This document shows, in pieces, positions 9,828 through 17,236 of a stretch of 64,000 nucleotides of DNA. The stretch comes from Campylobacter canadensis. Lineage in GTDB: Bacteria; Campylobacterota; Campylobacteria; Campylobacterales; Campylobacteraceae. Within the stretch, counting starts at the first letter, position 1. Every line of letters starts with the position of its first letter. Where the stretch lies: the NCBI RefSeq assembly GCF_013177655.1, contig NZ_CP035946.1:1550001-1614000 (forward strand), read 5' to 3'. The notes beneath the pieces were generated by a model. It saw nothing but the letters and a program-made list of their open reading frames with translations, ran no database searches and was not told where the DNA came from. Made by a program: the position numbers and the translations under genes.

Positions 9828-10528
9828 TATATATCCTTAAAATTTGATGATTTTGCAAGTAAATCAGGTCTATGAAATTTACATTTGCAAAGTGATAATT
9901 GATTTTTTAAAATTTTTATTTTAGCGTGATTACCCTTAATCAAACTTGAAATTGAATAAAATTTTTTTCTTTTTTCTTTAAATTCAAATTCAAAAGGCTT
10001 AGTAAATGCAGGTGCTTCTAAAAAATCATCTTCAAAGCTTTCTTCAATCAAACTTTCTTGTTTAATTACATTAGGGATATTTCTTGCTATTGAATCACAC
10101 AAGCATAAAGCTGCTAATTCTCCACCTGTTAAAATATAATCTCCTATGCTAAAAACTTCATTGGCAAAATATTCTATAACTCTTTCATCTATACCTTCAT
10201 ATCTACCACATACAAAGGTAATTTCATCTTTTAATGCTAGTCTTTTAGCATCAATTTGCTTAAAACTTTTAGCAACTGGAGATAAAAAAATAATATGAGA
10301 ATTTTTATAGTTTTTTAAACAATCAAACAAAGGTTGAGCGCTCATAAGCATTCCAGCGCCGCCACCTATTTTATAATCATCTACTTTTTTGTGTTTGTTT
10401 AAACTATATTCTCTTGGATTATCACAATGAATTTCAAGCAAATTATTATTTATTGCATTTTTTAAAATGCTAGCATTAAAATATGGGCTAATTAGTTCAG
10501 GAAATAAAGTAATAAAATTAAATTTCAT
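9827..10528 (-). CDS. trmD: tRNA (guanine37-N1)-methyltransferase TrmD
   Basis: The 233-residue SPOUT-fold enzyme methylates G37 of tRNAs to prevent +1 frameshifting. The AdoMet-binding trefoil knot is recognisable in [16 protein letters not shown] near 107-122 and [15 protein letters not shown] near 127-141. The start is the ATG that overlaps the rimM stop by 4 bp. The protein is slightly shorter than the 240-255 residues of many homologues, at the C-terminal domain. Confidence 0.96.
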   Translation of the reverse strand: MKFNFITLFPELISPYFNASILKNAINNNLLEIHCDNPREYSLNKHKKVDDYKIGGGAGMLMSAQPLFDCLKNYKNSHIIFLSPVAKSFKQIDAKRLALKDEITFVCGRYEGIDERVIEYFANEVFSIGDYILTGGELAALCLCDSIARNIPNVIKQESLIEESFEDDFLEAPAFTKPFEFEFKEKRKKFYSISSLIKGNHAKIKILKNQLSLCKCKFHRPDLLAKSSNFKDI

Positions 10529-11034
10529 AAACTTTCTAAAAGCATTTTAGAATTTTTTACATAAATTTTATCATCAATTTTATCAATAAAATTATCATTA
10601 TAAGGTATGTAAAATTCTTTTGCCAACCCTTCTAAATTACTATTTGTATTTACTAAAAACAAATATGTACTTCCAACTTCTAAGATATCTGTAACAATGC
10701 CTAAACTTTCACTGTTTTCTATAATTTCTTTACCTATAATATCAAAATAAAAAAATTCATCTTTTTTTAATTTTAATTTTCTACTATCTTCTATAGTTGA
10801 ATAAAGCTGCATATTCACTAAATTCTTTGCACTATTTATATCTTCATAACCAACAAACTGTACTAAAGAATTTACACTATCAAAATGTTTAATAATAAAT
10901 TTCTCAGCTTTATTATTGTAAAAAATTTTATTAGCTTTAAATTGTTCGTAAAAATCGCTTTTATTATGTAATTTTAAATAACCTAGCAAACCGTGAGTTT
11001 TACCTATCTTTGCTACAAAAACTAAATTATCCAA
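10525..11034 (-). CDS. rimM: 16S rRNA processing protein RimM
   Basis: The 169-residue 30S maturation factor has an N-terminal RimM beta-barrel (VAKIGKTHGLLGYLKL, residues 7-22) and a C-terminal PRC-barrel (DIIGKEII through FYIPYNDNFIDKID). RimM binds S19 and assists maturation of the 30S head. It overlaps khpA by 8 bp and trmD by 4 bp in the conserved operon. Confidence 0.94.
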   Translation of the reverse strand: MDNLVFVAKIGKTHGLLGYLKLHNKSDFYEQFKANKIFYNNKAEKFIIKHFDSVNSLVQFVGYEDINSAKNLVNMQLYSTIEDSRKLKLKKDEFFYFDIIGKEIIENSESLGIVTDILEVGSTYLFLVNTNSNLEGLAKEFYIPYNDNFIDKIDDKIYVKNSKMLLESL

Positions 11035-11266
11035 TTGCTTTTACCGTAATTTGATAATTTGTTTTATCACTATGTTTATTTGTAGATAAATTTTTAATAG
11101 CATTAATTACCTTGCCACTTTTACCAATAATCTTGCCTGCATCTCCTTTGTTTGCAAGCATATCAATTATCACAACATTAGCACTAGGACTATTAGAAGA
11201 TAACTCTAATAGCTCTGGCTTTTGTGAAATTGCTTGCGCGTAACTTAATAAAAAATCTTCAAGCAT
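11027..11266 (-). CDS. khpA: KH-domain RNA-binding protein KhpA
   Basis: The 79-residue single KH-domain protein has the GxxG loop in GKIIGKSGKVINAIKNL near 42-58. It belongs to the KhpA/YlqC family found between rpsP and rimM in many bacteria and binds many small RNAs and mRNAs. It overlaps rpsP by one base and rimM by 8 bp. Length is normal (75-85). Confidence 0.92.
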   Translation of the reverse strand: MLEDFLLSYAQAISQKPELLELSSNSPSANVVIIDMLANKGDAGKIIGKSGKVINAIKNLSTNKHSDKTNYQITVKAIG

Positions 11267-11490
11267 TATTTTGTAAGTCTTGCTACACGCTCGCTAAGTT
11301 TAGCACCAACACTTTTCCAATAAGCTAAACGCTCAGCATCAAATTTTATAACTTCTGGCTCAACCATAGGATTATAATATCCAATACTTTCAATCCAACC
11401 ACCATCTCTTCTTTTGCGGCTATCTGTTACAACGATGCGATAAAAAGGTTTTTTCTTTCTTCCCATTCTTGTAAGTCTTACAACTGTCAT
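11266..11490 (-). CDS. rpsP: 30S ribosomal protein S16
   Basis: The 74-residue protein has the S16 signature [20 protein letters not shown] at residues 2-21 and [13 protein letters not shown] at 29-41. It is a small-subunit assembly protein. The gene lies 87 bp downstream of ffh, with an AAGGAG ribosome site, and heads the tightly packed rpsP-khpA-rimM-trmD-rplS run. The 87-bp gap holds a TATAAA on the minus strand that may act as an internal promoter. Confidence 0.97.
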   Translation of the reverse strand: MTVVRLTRMGRKKKPFYRIVVTDSRKRRDGGWIESIGYYNPMVEPEVIKFDAERLAYWKSVGAKLSERVARLTK

Positions 11491-11577
11491 TTTTTCTCCT
11501 TAAAAATTAAAATTTTTTTATAAACAAAAAATTGTCTATAAAAAAGCTTTAAAAAGGCTTAAATATAACAAAAATTC

Positions 11578-12912
11578 CTAAATTTTAGGAAAATTTGTTT
11601 GATTTAGCATTCCACCAAGCCCCTTCATACCGCTTTTTGATAACTTTTTTGCAATTTTTGAAGCATTATCAAATTGCTTTAAAAATCTATTCACTTGCAT
11701 CTGGTCAAGCCCTGCACCCTTTGCAATTCTTTGTTTTCTTGAATTATTTAATAGGCTTGGGTTTTGTCTTTCTTTAAGTGTCATTGAAGAAATCATAGCT
11801 TTAATATGTATCATTTCTTTTGAGCTATCTAAGTCTAAGTCCTTTACTTTATTTGCAACCTGACTCATACCTGGAATCATACCAACTAAAGAACCTAAAT
11901 TACCTAATTTTTTAACACTTTCAAGCTGATTTAAAAAATCATCAAAATTAAACTCACCCTTTTTTATTTTTTTACTTAAAACTTTTGCATCTTTTTCATT
12001 AAACACTGCTGAAGTTTTTTCAATAAGAGTAGCTAAATCGCCTTCTCCCATAATCCTACTTACAATTCTATCAGGAACAAAACTTTCAAAATCTGCTACT
12101 TTTTCTCCAATACCAACAAATTTAAGTGGCAATTTAAGCAATTTTGCTATTCCTAAAGCAACGCCACCTTTAGTATCAGCATCAAATTTACTTAAAATAA
12201 CTCCGCTTATTCCTATTTTTTCATTAAATATTTCAGCGGTTTTAACACCTTCTTGACCACTCATTGCATCAGCAACATAAAAGCTTTCAAAAGGTTTTAT
12301 GATATTTTTTACTTCTAATAATTCTTGCATTAATTTTTCATCTATTGCTAAACGCCCTGCTGTATCTACTATCAATACATCGTACATAGATTTTTGTGCA
12401 TGTTCAAGTGCTTTTTGTGCAACTTCTTGTACGCTTGCATTTTGCATTGAGAATAAATCAATTTCATTAGCCTCACACAGTTGTCTTAATTGCTCTACTG
12501 CTGCAAGTCTTTGCAAGTCGCAAGCTGCTACTAAAACTTTCTTTTTTCTAAGTTTTAGATAATTTGCCAATTTTATTGTACTTGTGGTTTTACCACCACC
12601 TTGCAAACCCATCATCATAACACAAGTTAAATTCTCAGGGCTAAAACGAAATTCGCTAACTTTATTTTCTGGAGTTAATATTTGAGTTAAATTATTTTTA
12701 ATAGCATCTAAAAAATGCTTTTGTCCAATGCCTTTTGCCTTAACCTCATTTTCTATAAGAGTTAATAATTCCTTTGTAACCTTAAAATGAACATCAGCCT
12801 TTAAAAGTGATTTTTTTAGCGTTTCCATAGCGTTTTTTAACGCTTTTTCATCATCAATAGTTTTTAATTTATTTACTGCTTGTCTAAAAGAATCGCTTAT
12901 TAATTCAAACAT
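11578..12912 (-). CDS. ffh: Signal recognition particle protein Ffh (SRP54)
   Basis: The 444-residue SRP GTPase brings ribosome-nascent chains to FtsY and the Sec translocon. An N-domain helical bundle (1-85) is followed by the G domain with P-loop GLQGGGKTT at 102-110, DTAGR, and the TKFD-like SKFDAD. The methionine-rich M domain (from about 325) contains GMIPGM, AMISSMTLKERQNP and the RNA-binding RIAKGAG. Length is typical. A short inverted repeat at its stop codon is too weak to call as a terminator, so it probably reads into rpsP. Confidence 0.97.
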   Translation of the reverse strand: MFELISDSFRQAVNKLKTIDDEKALKNAMETLKKSLLKADVHFKVTKELLTLIENEVKAKGIGQKHFLDAIKNNLTQILTPENKVSEFRFSPENLTCVMMMGLQGGGKTTSTIKLANYLKLRKKKVLVAACDLQRLAAVEQLRQLCEANEIDLFSMQNASVQEVAQKALEHAQKSMYDVLIVDTAGRLAIDEKLMQELLEVKNIIKPFESFYVADAMSGQEGVKTAEIFNEKIGISGVILSKFDADTKGGVALGIAKLLKLPLKFVGIGEKVADFESFVPDRIVSRIMGEGDLATLIEKTSAVFNEKDAKVLSKKIKKGEFNFDDFLNQLESVKKLGNLGSLVGMIPGMSQVANKVKDLDLDSSKEMIHIKAMISSMTLKERQNPSLLNNSRKQRIAKGAGLDQMQVNRFLKQFDNASKIAKKLSKSGMKGLGGMLNQTNFPKI

Positions 12913-12989
12913 ATATTACCCTTATTATAAAATTACAAAACATTAATTTTATATTCTTAAGCTTTATTTATTTTTAAAAGGCGTAAAAA

Positions 12990-14138
12990 ATGAAAAAAAA
13001 GTATTTTATATTGAGTATTTTGTGTGTAATTTTTATATCACTAAATCTAAGAGCACCAATTACTACAATAGGTCCTATTGTTAATGAATTGATTAAAGAA
13101 TTTAATCTTACAAATACTCAAATTGGGATTTTAAGCTCGATTCCTTTATTTTGTTTTTTTATTTTTTCTCTAATTGCACCTTTGTTTCAGGCTATAAAAT
13201 CAATATTTATAGCTTTATTTATTCTTGCATTGGGCTTACTTTTAAGAATAGCTTATGATGTGAATACTCTTATGCTAGGCAGTGTTTTTATAGGTATTGC
13301 TATTGCAATTTTAAATGTTTTAATGCCATCTTTTATAAAAAGCAAATTTAAAGATAGCACTAAAATAATGCCGCTTTATGGATTATTTTTAAGTATTTCA
13401 AGTTTAATTGGGGTTTTTGGATACTATCTGCTTACATTAATAAAAGTAAAAGGTGTGCTTGTGTTTTGGATAATTTTTACCATTGCTGCTTTTATTGTGT
13501 TTTTACCTTTTATAAAAAATAATAGATTAAAAAGAAAGTATGATAAAAAGCAAAATTCTAATTTTCTTTCAATCTTTAAAAATAAAAAAGCTTGGATAAT
13601 AACACTATTTATGGGTTTGCAAAGTTGCGTATTTTATACAGTTATTTCCTTTTATCCATCTATTTTAGAATATAAATTACATTCAAGCCAGTATGCAACT
13701 TTATTAACATTAATTTTTCAATTTGTTGCTTTATTTTCAGCTTATTATGTTCCTTTATTTGCAAACAAAAGCAAAAATCAATCTTTATTTTTAAGTCTTG
13801 TATGTTTTTGTAATATTATTGCTTTTACGCTTTGTCTTTTTAGTTCTAATTTATTTTTATTAGGATTAAGTGCTATTTTATTTTCTATTCCTGTTGGAGG
13901 AATTTTTGCTGTTGCTTTAAGTATGATAGCAAGCAAAACAAAAGATGTGCAAAGTACAATATATCTTAGTTCAATGGCACAAAGTTTTGGTTATTTAATA
14001 GCAGCTATTGGACCTATAATTTTTGGTTATTTAAAAGATTTAAGTTCTAATTTTAATCTTTCAATAATTTTTATGCTAATAATTTCTACACTATTATTAA
14101 TTTTTTCTAAGCTTAGTTCAAAAATAAGCTTTATATAA
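12990..14138 (+). CDS. MFS transporter, CynX/NimT-like
   Basis: The 382-residue major facilitator has twelve predicted spans. The N-terminus (LNLRAPITTIGPIVNELIKE near 19-38) is characteristic of the CynX/NimT/YeaN group, whose members carry cyanate, nitroimidazoles or other small molecules. It is divergent from ffh and followed by rpmI after 52 bp, with a small imperfect hairpin between. No partner gene suggests a substrate. The family is fairly clear, the substrate unknown. Confidence 0.85.
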   Translation: MKKKYFILSILCVIFISLNLRAPITTIGPIVNELIKEFNLTNTQIGILSSIPLFCFFIFSLIAPLFQAIKSIFIALFILALGLLLRIAYDVNTLMLGSVFIGIAIAILNVLMPSFIKSKFKDSTKIMPLYGLFLSISSLIGVFGYYLLTLIKVKGVLVFWIIFTIAAFIVFLPFIKNNRLKRKYDKKQNSNFLSIFKNKKAWIITLFMGLQSCVFYTVISFYPSILEYKLHSSQYATLLTLIFQFVALFSAYYVPLFANKSKNQSLFLSLVCFCNIIAFTLCLFSSNLFLLGLSAILFSIPVGGIFAVALSMIASKTKDVQSTIYLSSMAQSFGYLIAAIGPIIFGYLKDLSSNFNLSIIFMLIISTLLLIFSKLSSKISFI

Positions 14139-14190
14139 GCATTTTATTGTAAAATGAATGCTTTTTTATTTTAATTAGAAAGGATAGCAT

Positions 14191-14385
14191 ATGCCTAAAA
14201 TGAAGAGCGTAAAAAGTGCTGTTAAGCGTTTTAAGGTTGGTAAAAACAAAATTAAGCGTGGTTCAGCATATAGAAGTCATATTTTGACTAAAAAGCCTAG
14301 TAAAAGAATGCGTGATTTAAGAACTGCTAAATTTGTTCATGCAACAAATGAAAGCCGTGTTTTAAAAATGCTTTGTATGAAATAA
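14191..14385 (+). CDS. rpmI: 50S ribosomal protein L35
   Basis: The 64-residue basic protein begins [20 protein letters not shown], the L35 signature, and has the usual length. It precedes rplT as in nearly all bacteria, but without infC directly upstream. A TAAAAT -10-like box lies about 40 bp upstream in the spacer after the MFS gene, next to an AGAAAGGAT ribosome site. Confidence 0.96.
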   Translation: MPKMKSVKSAVKRFKVGKNKIKRGSAYRSHILTKKPSKRMRDLRTAKFVHATNESRVLKMLCMK

Positions 14386-14400
14386 TAAGTTTTTGATTTT

Positions 14401-14461
14401 TATCATTTAATTACCCCCTATTTTGGGAAAGATTTGCACTTTTAGCAAACGCCATTTTAAA
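14401..14461 (+). promoter_or_regulatory. rpmI-rplT spacer with two small hairpins
   Basis: The 87-bp spacer before rplT can form CCCC/GGGG-like pairing (ACCCCC then GGGAA) and a TTTGC/GCAAA stem with a seven-base loop. L20 represses its own operon through mRNA structures in other bacteria, so an autoregulatory leader is possible, but I do not recognise a known L20 motif. Confidence 0.25.
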
Positions 14462-14472
14462 AAGGAGACAAT

Positions 14473-14829
14473 ATGGCAAGAGTAAAAACAGGTTTTGTTC
14501 GTCGTAGAAGACATAAAAAATTATTAAAATTAGCTAGTGGCTTTTATAGTGGTCGTAGAAAACACTTTAGAAAAGCAAAAGAACAATTAGAAAGAAGTTT
14601 GGTATATGCTTACCGTGATAGACGCCGCAAAAAAAGAGATTTTCGTCGTTTATGGATTATCAGAATTAACGCAGCTTGCCGTTTAAATAACATCAGTTAT
14701 TCACAATTTATGAACGGATTGAGAAAAGCAAATATAGTTCTTGATAGAAAAATCTTAGCTGATATGGCTATGAATGATATTAATTCTTTCAACCAAGTTG
14801 TAAATAAAGCTAAAGACGCTCTAAAATAA
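14473..14829 (+). CDS. rplT: 50S ribosomal protein L20
   Basis: The 118-residue, strongly basic protein contains the L20 pattern [20 protein letters not shown] at the start, [15 protein letters not shown], then [16 protein letters not shown] near 47-62. L20 is an early 23S rRNA assembly protein and a translational autoregulator in several bacteria. An AAAGGAGA ribosome site lies just upstream, and a hairpin terminator follows. Confidence 0.97.
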   Translation: MARVKTGFVRRRRHKKLLKLASGFYSGRRKHFRKAKEQLERSLVYAYRDRRRKKRDFRRLWIIRINAACRLNNISYSQFMNGLRKANIVLDRKILADMAMNDINSFNQVVNKAKDALK

Positions 14830-14834
14830 TTTAA

Positions 14835-14859
14835 AATTCCTTTCTTTTTGAAAGGAATT
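14835..14859. terminator. Terminator between rplT and the small membrane gene
   Basis: A 10-bp perfect stem (14835-14844 with 14850-14859) with a T5 loop lies in the gap between convergent genes and could serve both. Confidence 0.65.
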
Positions 14860-15145
14860 ACTGCCTATTTTTCTCAAAAGCATCAACGATTTCTAACCAG
14901 CGATTGTATTCGTGGTTTGCACTCAAAGAATATTTAAAACTTAACAACAATAAAAATACAGGTAAGGCTAATAATTTTACACTAAGTAGTGTTAGATTAA
15001 ATGTCTTTACAAGCTTTAAAATTTCTTCAATATTTATAAGCAAATAAGCTATGCAACAAATAAATAAAATACTTGATAACAATTTAAATAAAATAAATTT
15101 TGCTCTATGCATTTGTGCATTTTGCACTGAATATTGTTCAAACAT
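14858..15145 (-). CDS. Small membrane protein with two spans
   Basis: The start is taken as the ATG at 15143-15145 (MFEQYSVQNAQMHRAKF) because it has an AAAGGAAG ribosome site; a longer form from 15202 would lack one. The 95-residue product has two hydrophobic segments (about 19-38 and 50-70) and a charged C-terminus. It sits 72 bp downstream of the LTA-synthase-like gene on the same strand, so it may belong to the same unit. I do not recognise the family. Confidence 0.65.
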   Translation of the reverse strand: MFEQYSVQNAQMHRAKFILFKLLSSILFICCIAYLLINIEEILKLVKTFNLTLLSVKLLALPVFLLLLSFKYSLSANHEYNRWLEIVDAFEKNRQ

Positions 15146-15217
15146 TTTTCTTCCTTTTAAAAAATTAAAAAAAACAATTTTAATATATTTTTTTAAAAGC
15201 AAGATAAAAATTAATTA

Positions 15218-17164
15218 TTAATCCATAAGCCGATAATTTATTTCATCAAAATATATTTTTTTGTATAAAGTGCTAAATTGTTTTATTTTTTCATCATAAT
15301 AAGAATCTTTTGTATTTTTTGTACAAAGTAAAAATTCTATTTTACCCCCCCCCACACACTTGTCAAGCTTAAAACTAGCTACATTATTAAAAGAAACATT
15401 ATTATCTATATAAAAAAGCTCATTTATGCCAAATTCTAATTTTTGATTTTTTACCTTTGAAAGCATATTTTTTCCGCCTATATTTAAATATTTTGCATCG
15501 CTTAAACTAAGCTCATACAAAGTTGGAAAAATATCTTTATGAGAACCAGCTCTTTGCTTATCGTAATAAATATCTTTTTGATATTTTTTAGGTATATAAA
15601 TATAAAAAGGAACTGCATAATCATTTGCTAAAAAATCATTTTCTGCTGCATCCATATCTCTATTTTTATGGTCTCCGCTTGCTGCTATAATGGTGTTATC
15701 AGCTAAAGGACTAGATTTAATTTTACTTATAAACTTCCCAAAAGCATCATTTGAATAAGCATAAGCTTTTAAAGAATTTTTTAAATATTCTTTATCATCT
15801 TTTGAGTTTAGTTTATTTAAAATCTCATCATATTTTATATTTTCTTTAAAATCTGTAGGAATTTTAAATGAAGGATGATTAGATATGCTAAGCATAGCAA
15901 TAAACAATGGTTCTTTAGCCTTGCTTAAAAGTTCATAAGCTTGTTTATACATAAACTCATCAGCAACTCCATAAGCATTTAAACTCTCTTTTGCTTTAGG
16001 ATATTTTAGTAAAAAATCACTCATATCATAAAGTTCATCAACGCCTTGAACTTTTAAATATTCACTTAAATTTTGCCAAGCGGAATTTGCACTAGTTATA
16101 AAAATAATTTTATAACCTGCTTTTTTATAAACATCAAAAACCGTATAACTAAGTTTTTTGCTTTTTTTGCTAGAGAAAAATAAATTAGAATAAGGGCTAA
16201 GCAAATACAAACCACTAAATGATGGTGCTGTGCCATTATGCGAAGATAAAAATCTTGTAAAAACAAAATCTTGTTTAAAATGTTCTTTTAAAGAGCCTAA
16301 TAAATCGTGCTTATCATCGTGCAAACTAAGCATATTTATACCAAAGCTTTCCATTAAATTAAAAACAACATGTGCTTTATTTTGCTCTAAAAACTCATCT
16401 TTTTTAGTGCTTTTTATAATATCTTCATCAAAGATATTTTTATATTCTTTATTTAAATCTTCAAAATTAATATTATAAAACTTACTTTGATTTTTGTAAT
16501 GCTTATATGCCCAAGTAAAAGCTAATGCAGGATTAGCGCTAAGGTTATTAAATGCACTAAACTTAGAAAAATTTAAATCAGCTTCCTTTAGCGGAAAAGT
16601 ATTTATAGAACCACGACAAGCTAAAAAATAAACAAATAAAAATAATAAATTCAAAATAAAAATAATGAATTTTTTGTTTATTTTAAACAATCTTAATGTA
16701 TTAATTTTATAAAAAAAGTATGTAATAAAAACAGCATTTGCAAAAGTTAAAAATAACATAGTAAAAAAAGGATAATTATTAATAATAATTTCAAATAAAG
16801 CTGCCTTATCATCATTGATTGCATTGAAAATAAAAATATCAACCTTGCTCTTGTAAGCTTCATAATAATAATATCCAAGTACTGCAAAAATTGATAGTAA
16901 AAATGAAATTATAAAAGTATAAAATAAGCTTAAAATTCTAAAAAACTTATCAGAAAAATATCTTAAATATTTAAATATAATTAAAGGTGCAAAAGAAATA
17001 AAAACTGCTCTAAAATCGTACAATAAAGAATGCTTAAAAAACATAAACAAATCATATTTATAAAAAAGTATATCATTTAAATTTACAAGATTTTTTAAAG
17101 CAAGTATTCTAAAAATGAAAAAACAAAAAACAAAATATAAATTTATAAAAATTATAGCTAACAT
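15218..17164 (-). CDS. LTA-synthase-like sulfatase-fold transferase, phase-variable
   Basis: The 648-residue protein has five N-terminal membrane spans (1-185) and a periplasmic alkaline-phosphatase/sulfatase domain (about 260-560). The metal ligand is in NLMESFG (Glu272), the nucleophile threonine in HNGTAPSFSGL (Thr312), with SGDHKNRDMD near 510-520 and GSHKDIFPTL near 545. Relatives transfer phosphoglycerol or phosphoethanolamine onto surface polymers. A tract of nine G lies at codons 604-607 on the coding strand. With nine G the frame is open (CVGGGKIEF); one G more gives an immediate TAA and one fewer gives a stop two codons on, removing about 42-44 C-terminal residues while sparing the catalytic domain. 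The acceptor molecule is unknown. Confidence 0.85.
   Translation of the reverse strand: MLAIIFINLYFVFCFFIFRILALKNLVNLNDILFYKYDLFMFFKHSLLYDFRAVFISFAPLIIFKYLRYFSDKFFRILSLFYTFIISFLLSIFAVLGYYYYEAYKSKVDIFIFNAINDDKAALFEIIINNYPFFTMLFLTFANAVFITYFFYKINTLRLFKINKKFIIFILNLLFLFVYFLACRGSINTFPLKEADLNFSKFSAFNNLSANPALAFTWAYKHYKNQSKFYNINFEDLNKEYKNIFDEDIIKSTKKDEFLEQNKAHVVFNLMESFGINMLSLHDDKHDLLGSLKEHFKQDFVFTRFLSSHNGTAPSFSGLYLLSPYSNLFFSSKKSKKLSYTVFDVYKKAGYKIIFITSANSAWQNLSEYLKVQGVDELYDMSDFLLKYPKAKESLNAYGVADEFMYKQAYELLSKAKEPLFIAMLSISNHPSFKIPTDFKENIKYDEILNKLNSKDDKEYLKNSLKAYAYSNDAFGKFISKIKSSPLADNTIIAASGDHKNRDMDAAENDFLANDYAVPFYIYIPKKYQKDIYYDKQRAGSHKDIFPTLYELSLSDAKYLNIGGKNMLSKVKNQKLEFGINELFYIDNNVSFNNVASFKLDKCVGGGKIEFLLCTKNTKDSYYDEKIKQFSTLYKKIYFDEINYRLMD
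15345..15353 (-). repeat. G9 contingency tract in the LTA-synthase-like gene
   Basis: Nine consecutive C on the plus strand (nine G on the coding strand) lie inside the open reading frame. Tracts of this length slip readily in Campylobacter, which uses them for phase variation of surface-structure genes. In this read the tract is in the full-length phase. Confidence 0.85.
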
Positions 17165-17236
17165 TTTCTTCCTTTTATAAAATATTTATTTTAAATAATT
17201 AAATAAATGTTAGCTAAATAATTTTAAATATTTTTT

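Noticed and set aside
11595-11777. Plus-strand frame opposite the 3 prime end of ffh
   Set aside because: It lies wholly within the conserved M-domain coding region and has no start signals.
14858-15202. 114-residue version of the small membrane protein
   Set aside because: No ribosome site before the longer start, whereas AAAGGAAG precedes the ATG at 15145.
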